Of a stretch of DNA of 64,000 bases, positions 53,331 to 62,876 are shown piece after piece (the first letter of the stretch is position 1; each line of letters begins with the position of its first letter). Origin of the DNA: Subtercola boreus (GTDB taxonomy: Bacteria > Actinomycetota > Actinomycetes > Actinomycetales > Microbacteriaceae); assembly GCF_006716115.1 (NCBI RefSeq), contig NZ_VFOO01000001.1:496001-560000 (forward strand). The letters are read 5' to 3'. The notes under the pieces are model-generated. The model was not told where the DNA came from and ran no database searches. It saw only the letters and a program-made list of their open reading frames with translations. Position numbers and translations under genes: made by a program.

Positions 53331-53827
53331 CCGAAGTCGCGGGAGAGTTTCCGCAGAAGCCCGGCCAGGCGTTCCTGGTCGGGCTTCGACAGGCCCGACA
53401 GCAGCTGCGTCTCGTTGATCACGAGCTCGTCGATCGCCCGGTCGACCCGGGCGAGGCCGTCGGGCGTCATGGTGACGAGGATGCCGCGGCCGTCCTTCGG
53501 TGAGGTGCGCCGTTCGACGAGGCCCCGGCTGACGAGCCGGTCGATCCGGTTGGTCATCGTGCCCGACGACACGAGTGTCTCCTCCAGCAGTGCCTTCGGG
53601 CTCAGCTGGTACGGAGAGCCCGCCCGCCGGAGCGCGGAGAGCACGTCGAACTCCCACGAATCCAGCTCGCTGGTGCCGAAGGAAGTGCGGCGCGCCCGGT
53701 CGAGGTGCCGCGAGAGCCGCCAGACGCGCGAGAGCACCTGGAGCGGTGCGAAGTCGAGATCGGGCCGTTCCCTCTTCCACGCGTCGACGATCGCATCGAC
53801 TGAGTCTGTGGATTCCGGTTCGGGCAT
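53327..53827 (-). CDS. MarR family transcriptional regulator
   Basis: 166 residues. Winged helix: DSWEFDVLSALRRAG, LSPKALLEETLVSSGTMTNRIDRLVSRGLV and the wing ERRTSPKDGRGILV. The start MPEPESTDSVDAIV was chosen from several; the frame runs much further upstream without coding character. Its stop overlaps the ABC-F stop by three bases (TTAG). Target genes are not evident. Confidence 0.9.
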   Translation of the reverse strand: MPEPESTDSVDAIVDAWKRERPDLDFAPLQVLSRVWRLSRHLDRARRTSFGTSELDSWEFDVLSALRRAGSPYQLSPKALLEETLVSSGTMTNRIDRLVSRGLVERRTSPKDGRGILVTMTPDGLARVDRAIDELVINETQLLSGLSKPDQERLAGLLRKLSRDFG

Positions 53828-53931
53828 CCTTTCATTATCGCCCGAAACCGCCCGGATCTGGTCTGGCCCGTCACGCCCGGGCGCGTGATCTGGCAGACTT
53901 GTTCCCTGCACGCGGCGAACGCCGTGGGCAT

Positions 53932-54003
53932 TCCGCCTTGGTGTAACGGCAGCACGACAGCCTTTGGAGCTGTTAGGACTAGGTTCGAATCCTGGAGGCG
54001 GAG
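53932..54003 (+). tRNA. tRNA-Gln (anticodon UUG)
   Basis: A 72-nt cloverleaf. The acceptor arm TCCGCCT pairs with AGGCGGA, discriminator G. The anticodon stem ACAGC/GCTGT encloses the loop CTTTGGA, anticodon TTG. The T loop GGTTCGAATCC is standard. CCA is not encoded. It lies 43 bp before glmU. Confidence 0.95.
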
Positions 54004-54046
54004 CGCTCGGCGTCCGCGCCCCGGGCGAACGGAACGAAAGAGGACC

Positions 54047-55555
54047 ATGACCGACTCCCGACTCGCGATCATCATCCTCGCCGCAGGCCAGGGCACGCGC
54101 ATGAAGTCCGAGACGCCGAAGCTCCTGCACCACCTCGCGGGCATCCCGATCGTGAGCCACGTGCTCGCGACGGCACGGGAACTGGACGCTGTGCACACCG
54201 TCGCCGTGGTGCGCCACGAACGCGACCTCCTCGTCGACGTGATCACCGAACAGCTGCCCGACGGCCTGGTCGTCGACCAGGACGAGATCCCGGGCACCGG
54301 TCGCGCCGTGGAGCAGGCGGTGGCCGCCCTTCCCGCCGACTTCGACGGCGACGTCCTGGTGATGAACGGCGACACCCCGATGCTCGACGTGCAGACCCTC
54401 GCGGGCCTCGTGGACGAGCACCGTCGCTCCCGGGCATCCGCAACGCTGCTGAGCGCCTTCCTGCCCGATCCGTCGGGCTACGGCCGCATCGTGCGCCACA
54501 CCGACGACGATGCCTCGCGCGCCGACGGCAGCGCGGGCCGGGTGGACCGCATCGTCGAGCACCGTGACGCGACCGACAGCGAGCTCGCGATCGCCGAGAT
54601 CAACGCCGGGGTGTACATGTTCGGCGTGTCCGAGCTCCGTGACCTGCTGCCGCAGCTCAGCACGCACAACGCCCAGGGCGAGAAGTACCTCACCGACGTC
54701 ATCGAACTGCTCCGCCGGGCGGGATCCGATGTGAGCGCCCTCGCGGTCGCCGAGTCGTGGCTCGTCGCGGGCATCAACGACCGCGCCCAGCTCAGCGAAG
54801 CCGCCGCCCAGATGAATGCCCTGATCATCCGGGGCTGGCAGCTGGCCGGCGTCACCGTCCAGGATCCGGCGACGACCTGGATCGACCTGAAGGCCACCCT
54901 CGAACCCGACGTGACCATCCTGCCGGGAACCCAGATCCGCGGTGCGACCACCATCGCGCGCAGCGCCGTCGTCGGCCCCGACACGACCCTGGTCGACTGC
55001 GAGATCGGGCAGGGGGCGATCGTGAAACGAACGGATGCCGAACTCGCCGTGATCGGAGCCGGAGCCACCGTCGGGCCGTTCTCCTACCTCCGGCCGAACA
55101 CCGTGCTCGGTGCCGGCGGCAAGATCGGCACCTTCGTCGAGACGAAGAACGCCGAGATCGGCGCGGGAAGCAAGGTTCCGCACCTCTCGTACGTCGGAGA
55201 CGCGCGCATCGGCGAGCAGTCGAACATCGGCGCAGCCACGATCTTCGCCAACTACAACGGCATCGTGAAGAGCCACACCGAGGTCGGTTCGCATGTGCGC
55301 ACCGGGTCGCACAACGTGTTCGTCGCCCCCGTTACAATTGGTGACGGAGCGTACAGCGCCGCCGGAACAGTGGTGCGGAAGAACGTTCCAGCAGGATCGT
55401 TGGCCATGAACGTCGCACCGCAGCGCAACCTCGAGGGGTGGGTCGCTTCGCATCGCGAAGGATCGGCCGCCGACCTGGCTGCGAAGCGGGCCGAAGCCGC
55501 CGCGGCCGACAATTCAACAACAGCGGCGCCCGTCGCGCCGGATTCGGGAGAATAA
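54047..55555 (+). CDS. glmU: Bifunctional N-acetylglucosamine-1-phosphate uridyltransferase / glucosamine-1-phosphate acetyltransferase
   Basis: 502 residues from the ATG after GAAAGAGGACC. The pyrophosphorylase domain starts IILAAGQGTRMKSETPK. The left-handed beta-helix acetyltransferase domain covers about 260-460 (TTWIDLKATLEPDVTI, PFSYLRPNTVLG, FVETKNAEIG, NYNG). A short Ala/Asp-rich tail ends it. It makes UDP-GlcNAc for peptidoglycan. Confidence 0.97.
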   Translation: MTDSRLAIIILAAGQGTRMKSETPKLLHHLAGIPIVSHVLATARELDAVHTVAVVRHERDLLVDVITEQLPDGLVVDQDEIPGTGRAVEQAVAALPADFDGDVLVMNGDTPMLDVQTLAGLVDEHRRSRASATLLSAFLPDPSGYGRIVRHTDDDASRADGSAGRVDRIVEHRDATDSELAIAEINAGVYMFGVSELRDLLPQLSTHNAQGEKYLTDVIELLRRAGSDVSALAVAESWLVAGINDRAQLSEAAAQMNALIIRGWQLAGVTVQDPATTWIDLKATLEPDVTILPGTQIRGATTIARSAVVGPDTTLVDCEIGQGAIVKRTDAELAVIGAGATVGPFSYLRPNTVLGAGGKIGTFVETKNAEIGAGSKVPHLSYVGDARIGEQSNIGAATIFANYNGIVKSHTEVGSHVRTGSHNVFVAPVTIGDGAYSAAGTVVRKNVPAGSLAMNVAPQRNLEGWVASHREGSAADLAAKRAEAAAADNSTTAAPVAPDSGE

Positions 55556-56533
55556 GTGTCTGAGATCACGTCCAACGGTGAAAAGCACCTCGTTCTCGCC
55601 TCGGGCAGGGCGCACCCCGAGCTCGCTGAGGCCATCGCGGCCGAGCTCGACACCGGACTGATCAGCACCACCGCGCACACCTTCGCGAACGGCGAACTCT
55701 ACGTGCGCTTCAACGGCAGCGTGCGCGGCAGCGACGTGTTCGTCATCCAGTCGCACTCGACGCCGATCAACGAGTGGTTGATGGAGCAGCTCGTCATGGT
55801 CGACGCTCTGAAGCGCGCCTCGGCGAAGCGCATCACGGTGGTCGCCCCGTTCTACCCGTACGCCCGGCAGGACAAGAAGCACCGCGGCCGTGAGCCGATC
55901 TCGGCCCGCCTCGTCGCCGACCTCTTCAAGGCGGCCGGTGCCGACCGCATCATGTCGGTGGATCTGCACGCCCCGCAGATCCAGGGCTTCTTCGACGGCC
56001 CCGTCGACCACCTGTTCGCCATGCCGGTGCTCATGGAGCACATTCGGAGGACATTCGACCTAAAGCAGCTCACAGTCGTCTCGCCCGACATGGGGCGCGT
56101 GCGGGTCGCCGATGTGTGGAGCGACAAGCTCGGCACACCCCTGGCGATCATCCACAAGCGCCGTGATCCGCTGGTGCCGAACCAGGTCTCGGTGCACGAG
56201 ATCGTCGGTGACGTGAGCGGCCGCTGGTGCCTGCTGGTCGACGACCTGATCGACACCGGCCGCACGATCGTCGCGGCCTCGGAGGCTCTGAAGAACGCCG
56301 GCGCCAAGGGCGTCATCGTCGCGGCGACGCACGCCGTGTTCTCCGACCCGGCCTACGACATCCTCCAGTCGGACTTCATCGACTCGGTGGTCGTGACCGA
56401 TACGCTCCCGATTCCGGCGGAGAAGCGTTTCCCGTCGCTGACAGTGCTCCCGATCGCGCCGCTGCTCGCGCGCGCCATCCACGAGGTGTTCGACGACGGC
56501 TCCGTCACGTCGATGTTCGACGGCGATGCGTGA
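55556..56533 (+). CDS. prs: Ribose-phosphate pyrophosphokinase
   Basis: 325 residues from a GTG directly after the glmU stop, so translation is coupled. PRPP synthase motifs: LASGRAHPELAEAIA, PYARQDKKHRGREPISARLVA and the PRPP loop LLVDDLIDTGRTIV near 220-235. Makes PRPP from ribose-5-phosphate for purines, histidine, tryptophan and polyprenyl-phosphate ribose. Confidence 0.97.
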   Translation: MSEITSNGEKHLVLASGRAHPELAEAIAAELDTGLISTTAHTFANGELYVRFNGSVRGSDVFVIQSHSTPINEWLMEQLVMVDALKRASAKRITVVAPFYPYARQDKKHRGREPISARLVADLFKAAGADRIMSVDLHAPQIQGFFDGPVDHLFAMPVLMEHIRRTFDLKQLTVVSPDMGRVRVADVWSDKLGTPLAIIHKRRDPLVPNQVSVHEIVGDVSGRWCLLVDDLIDTGRTIVAASEALKNAGAKGVIVAATHAVFSDPAYDILQSDFIDSVVVTDTLPIPAEKRFPSLTVLPIAPLLARAIHEVFDDGSVTSMFDGDA

Positions 56534-56580
56534 AAATCTGTTCGTGAAATAAACGTCGCAGGCCACCGGTTGAAGACATC

Positions 56581-56850
56581 ATGACGACCACAACCGACTT
56601 CCTTCCTGCCGCCGAGACCATCACGATGTTCAGCACCTCGTGGTGCGGTTACTGCAACCGCCTCAAGAAGCAGCTCGACAAAGACGGCATCGGCTACACC
56701 GAGGTCAACATCGAGGAGGTCGAGGGCACGGCCGAGCTGGTCGAGGCCCTGAACGGCGGCAACCAGACGGTGCCGACCGTGCTCTTTCCCGACGGCTCCA
56801 GCGCCACGAACCCCTCGGTGATCGAAGTGAAGTCGCGCCTCGGCCTGTAG
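56581..56850 (+). CDS. mrx1: Mycoredoxin (glutaredoxin-like)
   Basis: 89 residues. TMFSTSWCGYCNRLKKQL near 15-32 has the CxxC active site (CGYC), and the cis-Pro loop TVPTVLFPDGS follows. This is the mycoredoxin pattern: reduces mycothiol-protein mixed disulfides using mycothiol. Confidence 0.9.
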   Translation: MTTTTDFLPAAETITMFSTSWCGYCNRLKKQLDKDGIGYTEVNIEEVEGTAELVEALNGGNQTVPTVLFPDGSSATNPSVIEVKSRLGL

Positions 56851-56854
56851 AGCC

Positions 56855-57256
56855 CTACGGGTTCAGCGCGTCCTGCGGGCTGAGCTGGCGCAGCTCGGCC
56901 TGGGTCGGGTACGAGGGGATCAGCCCCAGCGCCGCCACCGGTTTGCGGTCGCCGCCGTACGCCCCCACTGAGTAGCACACCCAGCCGGCACCGACGGCGG
57001 CGAAGAGCTCGAACCGCACCGACGAGCCGGTGGCGCTCGGTACCCGGTAGGCCACGTTCGCCTGGCAGGCGGCGCCGGCGGTCGCTTTGGCGAGGCTGTA
57101 GGTCGTGAGGATGCCCGGCAGCACGAGCGCGACGATGCCGAGTACGACGACCGCGCGCATCACGTGCAGGCGCCTGGCGCTCCGGAGCGGCCTGTCGCCG
57201 TGCGGCTCATAGCCGGCGAGTTCGGGTTCGTCGTCGTAGTCGGTCACGCGATCCAT
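56855..57256 (-). CDS. Membrane protein of unknown function with one membrane helix
   Basis: 133 residues with an acidic N-terminus (DYDDEPELAGYEPHGD), a basic stop-transfer (RSARRLHVMR), a single helix (about 35-55) and an external domain with two cysteines (AACQANVAY and GWVCYSVG) likely to form a disulfide. The start is the ATG at 57256 or the GTG at 57247, which overlaps the SDR stop. No family is recognised. Confidence 0.7.
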   Translation of the reverse strand: MDRVTDYDDEPELAGYEPHGDRPLRSARRLHVMRAVVVLGIVALVLPGILTTYSLAKATAGAACQANVAYRVPSATGSSVRFELFAAVGAGWVCYSVGAYGGDRKPVAALGLIPSYPTQAELRQLSPQDALNP

Positions 57257-58125
57257 CCCGCGGTGGCTCCGGTGACGGCCGTGCCGTCGAGGTCGCGGAG
57301 CTTGAGCCCGACGAAACCGGTCGCCGCATCGGAGGTCTGCACGCGGAACGGTGGCCGGTCATCCAGAAGAATCCCGACGATGACGTCGGCGACGCCCTGC
57401 GGTTGCTGTGCGCCATCGAAGGAGCCCCTGGTGCGCTCGAGGTAGTGGTCGAACGCCTCGCGGTAGGCCTCGGAGCCGTTCGCGGCCCCCGTGCTGAGCG
57501 CGTCGATGCTCGCACCGACGTTCGCCACGAACTGGGTGGCCACGGCGCCCGGTTCGACGACTGTGACGCGCACCCCGGCTGCGGCCGCGACGGGGTGGAG
57601 GCTCTCCATCATGCCTTCGACCGCGAACTTGGCGGCGCAGTAGCTCTCGTTGAAGGGCTGGCCGACGATACCGCCCACGCTCGTGACTGTGACGAGGCTG
57701 CCGCCGGATGCCCGGAGGTGCGGCATCGCGGGTCTCGTGACATTGAGCACCCCGAAGTAGTTCACCTCCATCACCTGTCGTACCGCGTCGAGGGTGTCGA
57801 GTTCGAGGGTGCCCACGTGGCCCGCTCCGGCGTTGTTCACGACGGCATCGAGCCGACCGTGGGTTGACGCGATGTCGTCGACCAGGGCGGCGGACGCCTG
57901 CGGGTCGGTGATGTCGAGCATCCGCAGTTCGAGATATTCGGAGACCCCGGCGACCGCGGCGGCCGTCAGCAGCTCGGCATCGCTGCCCGCTCGGCGCACC
58001 GTGGCGACAACATGCCAGCCGGCGAGGGCTGCTGAGACGGCCGTGGCCAGCCCGATGCCTGTGGACGTACCGGTGACCAGGACGACGGGTCGGGCGGATG
58101 GAGTCTCGGGGGAGTCAGTGGCCAT
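57244..58125 (-). CDS. Short-chain dehydrogenase/reductase (classical SDR)
   Basis: 293 residues. TGTSTGIGLATAVSAALAG near 18-36, NNAGAGH, catalytic SVGGIVGQPFNESYCAAKFA with Tyr and Lys, and the Rossmann fold of classical SDRs. Reductase of small carbonyl compounds; substrate unknown. Overlaps the next gene downstream (56855-57256) on the same strand. Confidence 0.9.
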   Translation of the reverse strand: MATDSPETPSARPVVLVTGTSTGIGLATAVSAALAGWHVVATVRRAGSDAELLTAAAVAGVSEYLELRMLDITDPQASAALVDDIASTHGRLDAVVNNAGAGHVGTLELDTLDAVRQVMEVNYFGVLNVTRPAMPHLRASGGSLVTVTSVGGIVGQPFNESYCAAKFAVEGMMESLHPVAAAAGVRVTVVEPGAVATQFVANVGASIDALSTGAANGSEAYREAFDHYLERTRGSFDGAQQPQGVADVIVGILLDDRPPFRVQTSDAATGFVGLKLRDLDGTAVTGATAGWIA

Positions 58126-58168
58126 AGAGAGATTATCCGCCCATCCACTGACTCCCGCGATGGGGCTG

Positions 58169-59626
58169 CTAGTGCGAGCTGCCCTCGGACTCGATCTCCG
58201 TGCGGTCGCCCGACCACAGGGTGTGGAAGGTGCCTTCCCTGTCGACGCGCTTGTAGGTGTGCGCACCGAAGAAGTCGCGCTGCGCCTGCACGAGCGAGGC
58301 CGGCAGGCGCTTCGACGCGAGCGAGTCGTAGTAGCTGAGCGCCGAACTGAACCCGGGAACAGGGATACCCGAGAGCGCAGCGGTCGACACGATCCGGCGC
58401 CAGGCCGCCTCGCCGTTCGCCACCGCAGAGGCGAAGTACGGGTCGGCAAGCAACGTCTTCAGGCCCGGGTTCTTGTCGTACGCCTCGACGATGCGGTTCA
58501 GGAACTGGGCCCGGATGATGCAGCCACCCCGCCAGATCTTCGCGATGTTGCCCTTGTTGATGTCCCAGCCGTACTTCTCGGCGCCCGCGATGATGGCGTC
58601 GAAGCCCTGGGCGTACGCGACGACCTTGGAGGCGTAGAGCGCCGCGTTCACGTCGTCGGAGAACGATGAACCGACCTCGACGGGCGACGGGCGCGACGTG
58701 ATGACGGCCTGGGCCGCCTCGCGCTGCTCGGGGTGCGACGACACGGCGCGGGCGAACACGGCCTCGGCGATGCCGCCGACGGGCACACCCAGGTCGAGGG
58801 CGTTCTGCACGGTCCAGACGCCGGTGCCCTTGGAACCTGCCTGGTCGAGCACGATGTCGACGAACGGCTTGCCGGTCTCTGCATCGACCTGCTTCAGCAC
58901 CTCGGCCGTGATCTCGATCAGGTACGACTCGAGGTCGCCCGAGTTCCACTCGGTGAAGACGTCTGCCGCGGCGCGCGGCGTGAGGCCGCCGATCTTCGTC
59001 AGGAGGTCGTACGACTCGGCGATCAGCTGCATGTCGGCGTACTCGATGCCGTTGTGGATCATCTTGACGAAGTGGCCGGCGCCGCCCGTGCCCACGTGGG
59101 TCACGCAGGGCTCGCCCTCGGCGACGGCCGCGATCGACTTCAGAATGGGGCCGAGGGTCTTCCACGACTCATCCGAACCGCCAGGCATGATCGAGGGGCC
59201 CTTGAGCGCGCCCTCCTCGCCGCCCGAGATGCCGGTGCCGACGAAGTGGATGCCCTTCGCCGTCACGGCCTCCTCGCGGCGGATCGTGTCGGTGAAGAGC
59301 GCGTTGCCGCCGTCGACGATGATGTCGCCCTCTTCGAAGAGGTCGGCGAGCTGCGAGATGACGGCGTCGGTGCCCTTGCCGGCCTGCACCATGATGATGG
59401 CCGTGCGGGGCTTCGTGAGGGAGGCGACGAAGTCCTCGATCTTCTCGCTGGCGACGAAGCCGGCCTCCGGGTGCTCCTCGGTGAGCAGGTTCGTGCGCTC
59501 CACCGACCGGTTGTACACGGCGACCGTGTTGCCTTCGCGGCTCGCCAGGTTGCGGGCCAGGTTCGAGCCCATCACGGCAAGCCCGACAACGCCGATGTTC
59601 GCTGTCGCTTCGCTTGTTTCAGCCAT
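58169..59626 (-). CDS. gndA: 6-phosphogluconate dehydrogenase, NADP-type decarboxylating (GndA)
   Basis: 485 residues. NADP-binding GLAVMGSNLARNLA near 12, the substrate signature LDQAGSKGTGVWT near 255, and VKMIHNGIEYADMQLI with catalytic Lys and Glu. Long form of about 470-485 residues. Converts 6-phosphogluconate to ribulose-5-phosphate. Gluconokinase, which makes its substrate, lies 2.6 kb away. Confidence 0.96.
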   Translation of the reverse strand: MAETSEATANIGVVGLAVMGSNLARNLASREGNTVAVYNRSVERTNLLTEEHPEAGFVASEKIEDFVASLTKPRTAIIMVQAGKGTDAVISQLADLFEEGDIIVDGGNALFTDTIRREEAVTAKGIHFVGTGISGGEEGALKGPSIMPGGSDESWKTLGPILKSIAAVAEGEPCVTHVGTGGAGHFVKMIHNGIEYADMQLIAESYDLLTKIGGLTPRAAADVFTEWNSGDLESYLIEITAEVLKQVDAETGKPFVDIVLDQAGSKGTGVWTVQNALDLGVPVGGIAEAVFARAVSSHPEQREAAQAVITSRPSPVEVGSSFSDDVNAALYASKVVAYAQGFDAIIAGAEKYGWDINKGNIAKIWRGGCIIRAQFLNRIVEAYDKNPGLKTLLADPYFASAVANGEAAWRRIVSTAALSGIPVPGFSSALSYYDSLASKRLPASLVQAQRDFFGAHTYKRVDREGTFHTLWSGDRTEIESEGSSH

Positions 59627-59801
59627 TGTTCTCCTCCAGATAAGTACCGTTTCCAGCGTAGTGCTTCGACGCCGGGCGCCCCCGGGTGCCCGCGTGGGGG
59701 TTGGGTGAGGGATGGGTACCCCCCTATGTGGGCAATTCCCCCCGGTCGGGGGTGCGGGGGTAATAGGATCGCACCGAGCACCCTAGGAGAGGCGACACAT
59801 C

Positions 59802-61199
59802 GTGAGTATCACTGGCATCCGAGGCACTTTCTTCGACTTCGTCGACGACCCCTGGAAGCACGTCGGCGACGAGGAGGCCTCGGCCCGGTTCCACTCCGAC
59901 GGACTGCTGGTGGTCGAAGACGGCATCATCATCGCTTTCGGCGACTACAGCGAGATCATCAACGATTTCGCTGACATCGACGTGACCCACATCGAGCACC
60001 GCATCATCACCCCGGGGTTCATCGACGGGCACATCCACTTCCCGCAGACCCGGGTGCTCGGTGCCTTCGGCGAGCAGCTGCTGCCGTGGCTTCAGAAGTG
60101 GGTCTTCCCCGAGGAGGCCCGCTACGCCGACCGCGCCTACGCCAAAGACGGTGCCGTGCGGTTCTTCGACAACCTGCTCGCCTCCGGAACCACGACGGTA
60201 CAGGCGTTCACGAGCAGTGCACCCGTCTGCACCGAGGAACTCTTCGAGGAGGCGTCGAAGCGCAACATGCGCGTCATCGCCGGGCTCACGGGCATCGACA
60301 AGAACGCTCCCGACTACTTCGTCGACACCGCCGACAACTTCTACGCCGACAGCAAGACGCTGATCGAGAAGTACCACAACGTCGGCCGCAACCTCTACGC
60401 GATCACGCCGCGGTTCGCGTTCGGCGCGAGCCCCGAGCTGCTCGAGCGCTGCGCACAGCTGAAGACCGAGCATCCGGATGCCTGGGTGCACACCCACATC
60501 TCGGAGAACCCGGCGGAGGTGCGTGGCGTCAGTGAGGCCCACGAGGGCGCGGAGGACTACCTCGCCGTCTACGAGAAGTACAACCTCGTCGGCCCGAAGT
60601 TCACCGGCGGTCACGCCGTCTGGCTGTCGAACTCGGAGTACAAGCGCCTGCACGAGGCCGAGGCCTCCGTCACCTTCTGCCCGAACTCGAACCTCTTCCT
60701 CGGCAGCGGTATGTTCCGCCTCGGCAAGGCAACCGACCCCGACCAGCGGGTGCGGATGACCTTCGGCACCGACATGGGCGGCGGAAACCGGTTCAGCATG
60801 CTCTCCGTGCTCGACGGCGCGTACAAGGTCGGGATGATCAACAACACCCTGCTCGACGGCAGTGTCGACCCCTCACTGAAAGACAGCGCCGAGGCCGAGC
60901 GCAACAAGCTGTCGGCCTACCGCGCGTTCTGGTCGATCACCCTGGGCGGGGCCGAGGGTCTCTACATCGACGACAGGGTCGGCAGCTTCGAGGTCGGCAA
61001 GGAGGCGGACTTCGTCGCCCTCGACTGGACCCAGGGCCCCCCCGGCGCCGACTGGCACTCCTCGCTCATCGCCGACGGCGGCGACCCGGTGACGATGGAT
61101 GACGCGGCGAACATGCTGTTCGGCATCATGATCGTCGGCGACGAACGTGCTGTCGACGAGACCTGGGTCTACGGGTCACGCGCCTACAAGAAGGGCTGA
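59802..61199 (+). CDS. guaD: Guanine deaminase
   Basis: 465 residues from a GTG. Amidohydrolase TIM barrel with GFIDGHIHFPQTRVLGAFGEQLLPWLQKW (first metal histidines in HIH), VHTHISE, HAVWLS and FGTDMGGGNRFS. Deaminates guanine to xanthine. Upstream region 59627-59801 is very G/C-run rich. Confidence 0.95.
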   Translation: MSITGIRGTFFDFVDDPWKHVGDEEASARFHSDGLLVVEDGIIIAFGDYSEIINDFADIDVTHIEHRIITPGFIDGHIHFPQTRVLGAFGEQLLPWLQKWVFPEEARYADRAYAKDGAVRFFDNLLASGTTTVQAFTSSAPVCTEELFEEASKRNMRVIAGLTGIDKNAPDYFVDTADNFYADSKTLIEKYHNVGRNLYAITPRFAFGASPELLERCAQLKTEHPDAWVHTHISENPAEVRGVSEAHEGAEDYLAVYEKYNLVGPKFTGGHAVWLSNSEYKRLHEAEASVTFCPNSNLFLGSGMFRLGKATDPDQRVRMTFGTDMGGGNRFSMLSVLDGAYKVGMINNTLLDGSVDPSLKDSAEAERNKLSAYRAFWSITLGGAEGLYIDDRVGSFEVGKEADFVALDWTQGPPGADWHSSLIADGGDPVTMDDAANMLFGIMIVGDERAVDETWVYGSRAYKKG

Positions 61200-61201
61200 G
61201 T

Positions 61202-62182
61202 GTGGCGACGACGGTCGGTGAGACCCGGCAGGGGCCCGCGGTCTCGCTGATCATCCAGCGCCGTGTGCTGCCGGGCAGCGACGATGTCTACCGGGCCTGG
61301 CAGCGGAAGCTCGGCAACGTGCTGAGCGTCTGGCCGGGCTTCCTCGGGCGCGACGTCATCGAACCGTCGCCACCGTCGCAGACCGACTGGGTGCTCGTGC
61401 AGCGGTTCGCGAACGTCGAGGCCGCCCGGGGCTGGCTGCAGAGCCCCGAGCGGGCAGCCCTGTTCGACGAGATCAAGGAGCACTTCGTCGGCCAGGAGGA
61501 GATCAACCTCGTCACCGAAGACGAGCGGAAGGCGCCGGAGGCGGCGTCGATCATCGTCACCAGCCGTGTTGCACCGGCCGACGAAGCCGCATTCCTCAGC
61601 TGGCAGCGGAAGATCTCGGCGGCCGAGGCCAACTTCCCGGGCTTCCAGGGGCACAAGATCGAACGCCCGACTCCCGGTGTGCAGGAGGACTGGACGGTCA
61701 TCCTGAGCTTCGACACCGACCAGAACCTCGCGGCCTGGACGGATTCTCCGCAGCGCCAGAAGCTGCTGGCGGAGGGGGAGGCCTTCGCCTCGAACACCCG
61801 CGTCTCGAAGGCGAAGTACGGATTCACCTTCTGGAGCACCGACCGGCCGAGCCGGCTGATGATCTTCAAGGACAACCTGCTCGTGCTGCTGGTGCTGTAC
61901 CCGATCGTGTTCCTGTTCGGGTATCTCATCAGCGAGCCGTTCCTCAGCGGGGTGCCGTTCTGGCTGAGCCTGTTCATCGGCAACATCGTCAGCACGCAGC
62001 TTCTCGGTTGGCTGGTGGCGCCCTGGATCTTCCGGGTCTTCGCGTGGTGGCACAAGCCCGGTATCGGGTCGCGCCGGGAGGTGCTCGGCTACGTCATCCT
62101 CGCGGTGCTCTACGCGGCGTCGATGGCTCTGGATGCCCTGCTGATCGCCCTCGGGCCGATCGGTGGTGGCGGCGCCGCGTAG
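61202..62182 (+). CDS. Two-domain antibiotic biosynthesis monooxygenase (ABM) protein with C-terminal membrane helices
   Basis: 326 residues. Two ABM-like domains repeat each other: VSLIIQRRVLPGSDDVYRAW ... GFLGRDVIEP (about 15-105) and ASIIVTSRVAPADEAAF ... GFQGHKIERP (about 115-205). Three hydrophobic helices follow to the C-terminus. ABM domains bind heme or small aromatic substrates. The gene starts 2 bp after guaD, so it is coupled. Function unknown. Confidence 0.88.
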   Translation: MATTVGETRQGPAVSLIIQRRVLPGSDDVYRAWQRKLGNVLSVWPGFLGRDVIEPSPPSQTDWVLVQRFANVEAARGWLQSPERAALFDEIKEHFVGQEEINLVTEDERKAPEAASIIVTSRVAPADEAAFLSWQRKISAAEANFPGFQGHKIERPTPGVQEDWTVILSFDTDQNLAAWTDSPQRQKLLAEGEAFASNTRVSKAKYGFTFWSTDRPSRLMIFKDNLLVLLVLYPIVFLFGYLISEPFLSGVPFWLSLFIGNIVSTQLLGWLVAPWIFRVFAWWHKPGIGSRREVLGYVILAVLYAASMALDALLIALGPIGGGGAA

Positions 62183-62191
62183 GCTCGGGAT

Positions 62192-62710
62192 GTGACAGCT
62201 TCCGCCCCCGCTCTGCCGCCCGTCGTCGTGATGGGGGTCTCCGGATCGGGTAAATCGACCGTCGGAGCCGCGCTCGCTTCAGCACTCGGCGTCGACTTCA
62301 TCGACGGCGACGACCTGCACTCCGCAGCCAACACGGCGAAGATGGCCAGCGGCGTGCCGCTCACCGACACCGACCGGCAGCCCTGGCTCGAAGCGGTTGG
62401 GCACGTGCTGCATTCGGAGCCGGGTGCCGGCCCTGTCGTCGCGTGTTCGGCCCTCCGCCGTGTGTACAGGGAGGTCCTGCGGGGTGCCGCACCCGACGCC
62501 GTGTTCCTCCACCTGGCCGCCGGGGCGGACCTGCTGCGCGCCCGCCTGGTGCACCGCGAGAACCACTTCATGCCGCCGGCCCTGCTCGCCTCGCAGCTCG
62601 GCACTCTCGAGCCGCTGGAAGCCGACGAGCGCGGCGTCGTGCTCGACACGGCGGGTGGAGTCGACGAGGTCGTCCTGCAGGCGATCGTGTGGCTCCGCGG
62701 TTCCGTGTAG
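62192..62710 (+). CDS. gntK: Gluconokinase
   Basis: 172 residues from a GTG. P-loop GVSGSGKSTVGAALA near 15, DGDDLHSAANTAKMASGVPLTDTDR near 40-65, and the carboxylate region HRENHFMPPALLASQLGTLE. Phosphorylates gluconate to 6-phosphogluconate for the pentose phosphate pathway, next to gndA. Confidence 0.95.
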   Translation: MTASAPALPPVVVMGVSGSGKSTVGAALASALGVDFIDGDDLHSAANTAKMASGVPLTDTDRQPWLEAVGHVLHSEPGAGPVVACSALRRVYREVLRGAAPDAVFLHLAAGADLLRARLVHRENHFMPPALLASQLGTLEPLEADERGVVLDTAGGVDEVVLQAIVWLRGSV

Positions 62711-62844
62711 ACTCTCAAGCTGAACTTCGGCGAGGGATGCTCTGCATCCGTGATCGACGCGGTGGACGAGGCTTCTGGTCTTTCCTCACGCTGATGCGTT
62801 CGAGTTGAACACACCCACAAACCCTCTCATTCGAGACTTTTACA

Positions 62845-62863
62845 GCGGGCCTTCGTGGCCTGC
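62845..62863 (+). promoter_or_regulatory. Hairpin immediately upstream of the rplY ribosome-binding site
   Basis: GCGGGCC (62845-62851) pairs with GGCCTGC (62857-62863) around a 5-nt loop, six Watson-Crick pairs plus one G-U. It touches the strong AAGGAG site at 62864-62869, so it could modulate L25 translation. Confidence 0.4.
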
Positions 62864-62876
62864 AAGGAGAAACACC

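Noticed and set aside
53885-54046. Upstream extension of glmU
   Set aside because: It would run through the tRNA-Gln gene; the ATG at 54047 has a good ribosome site and the family's start.
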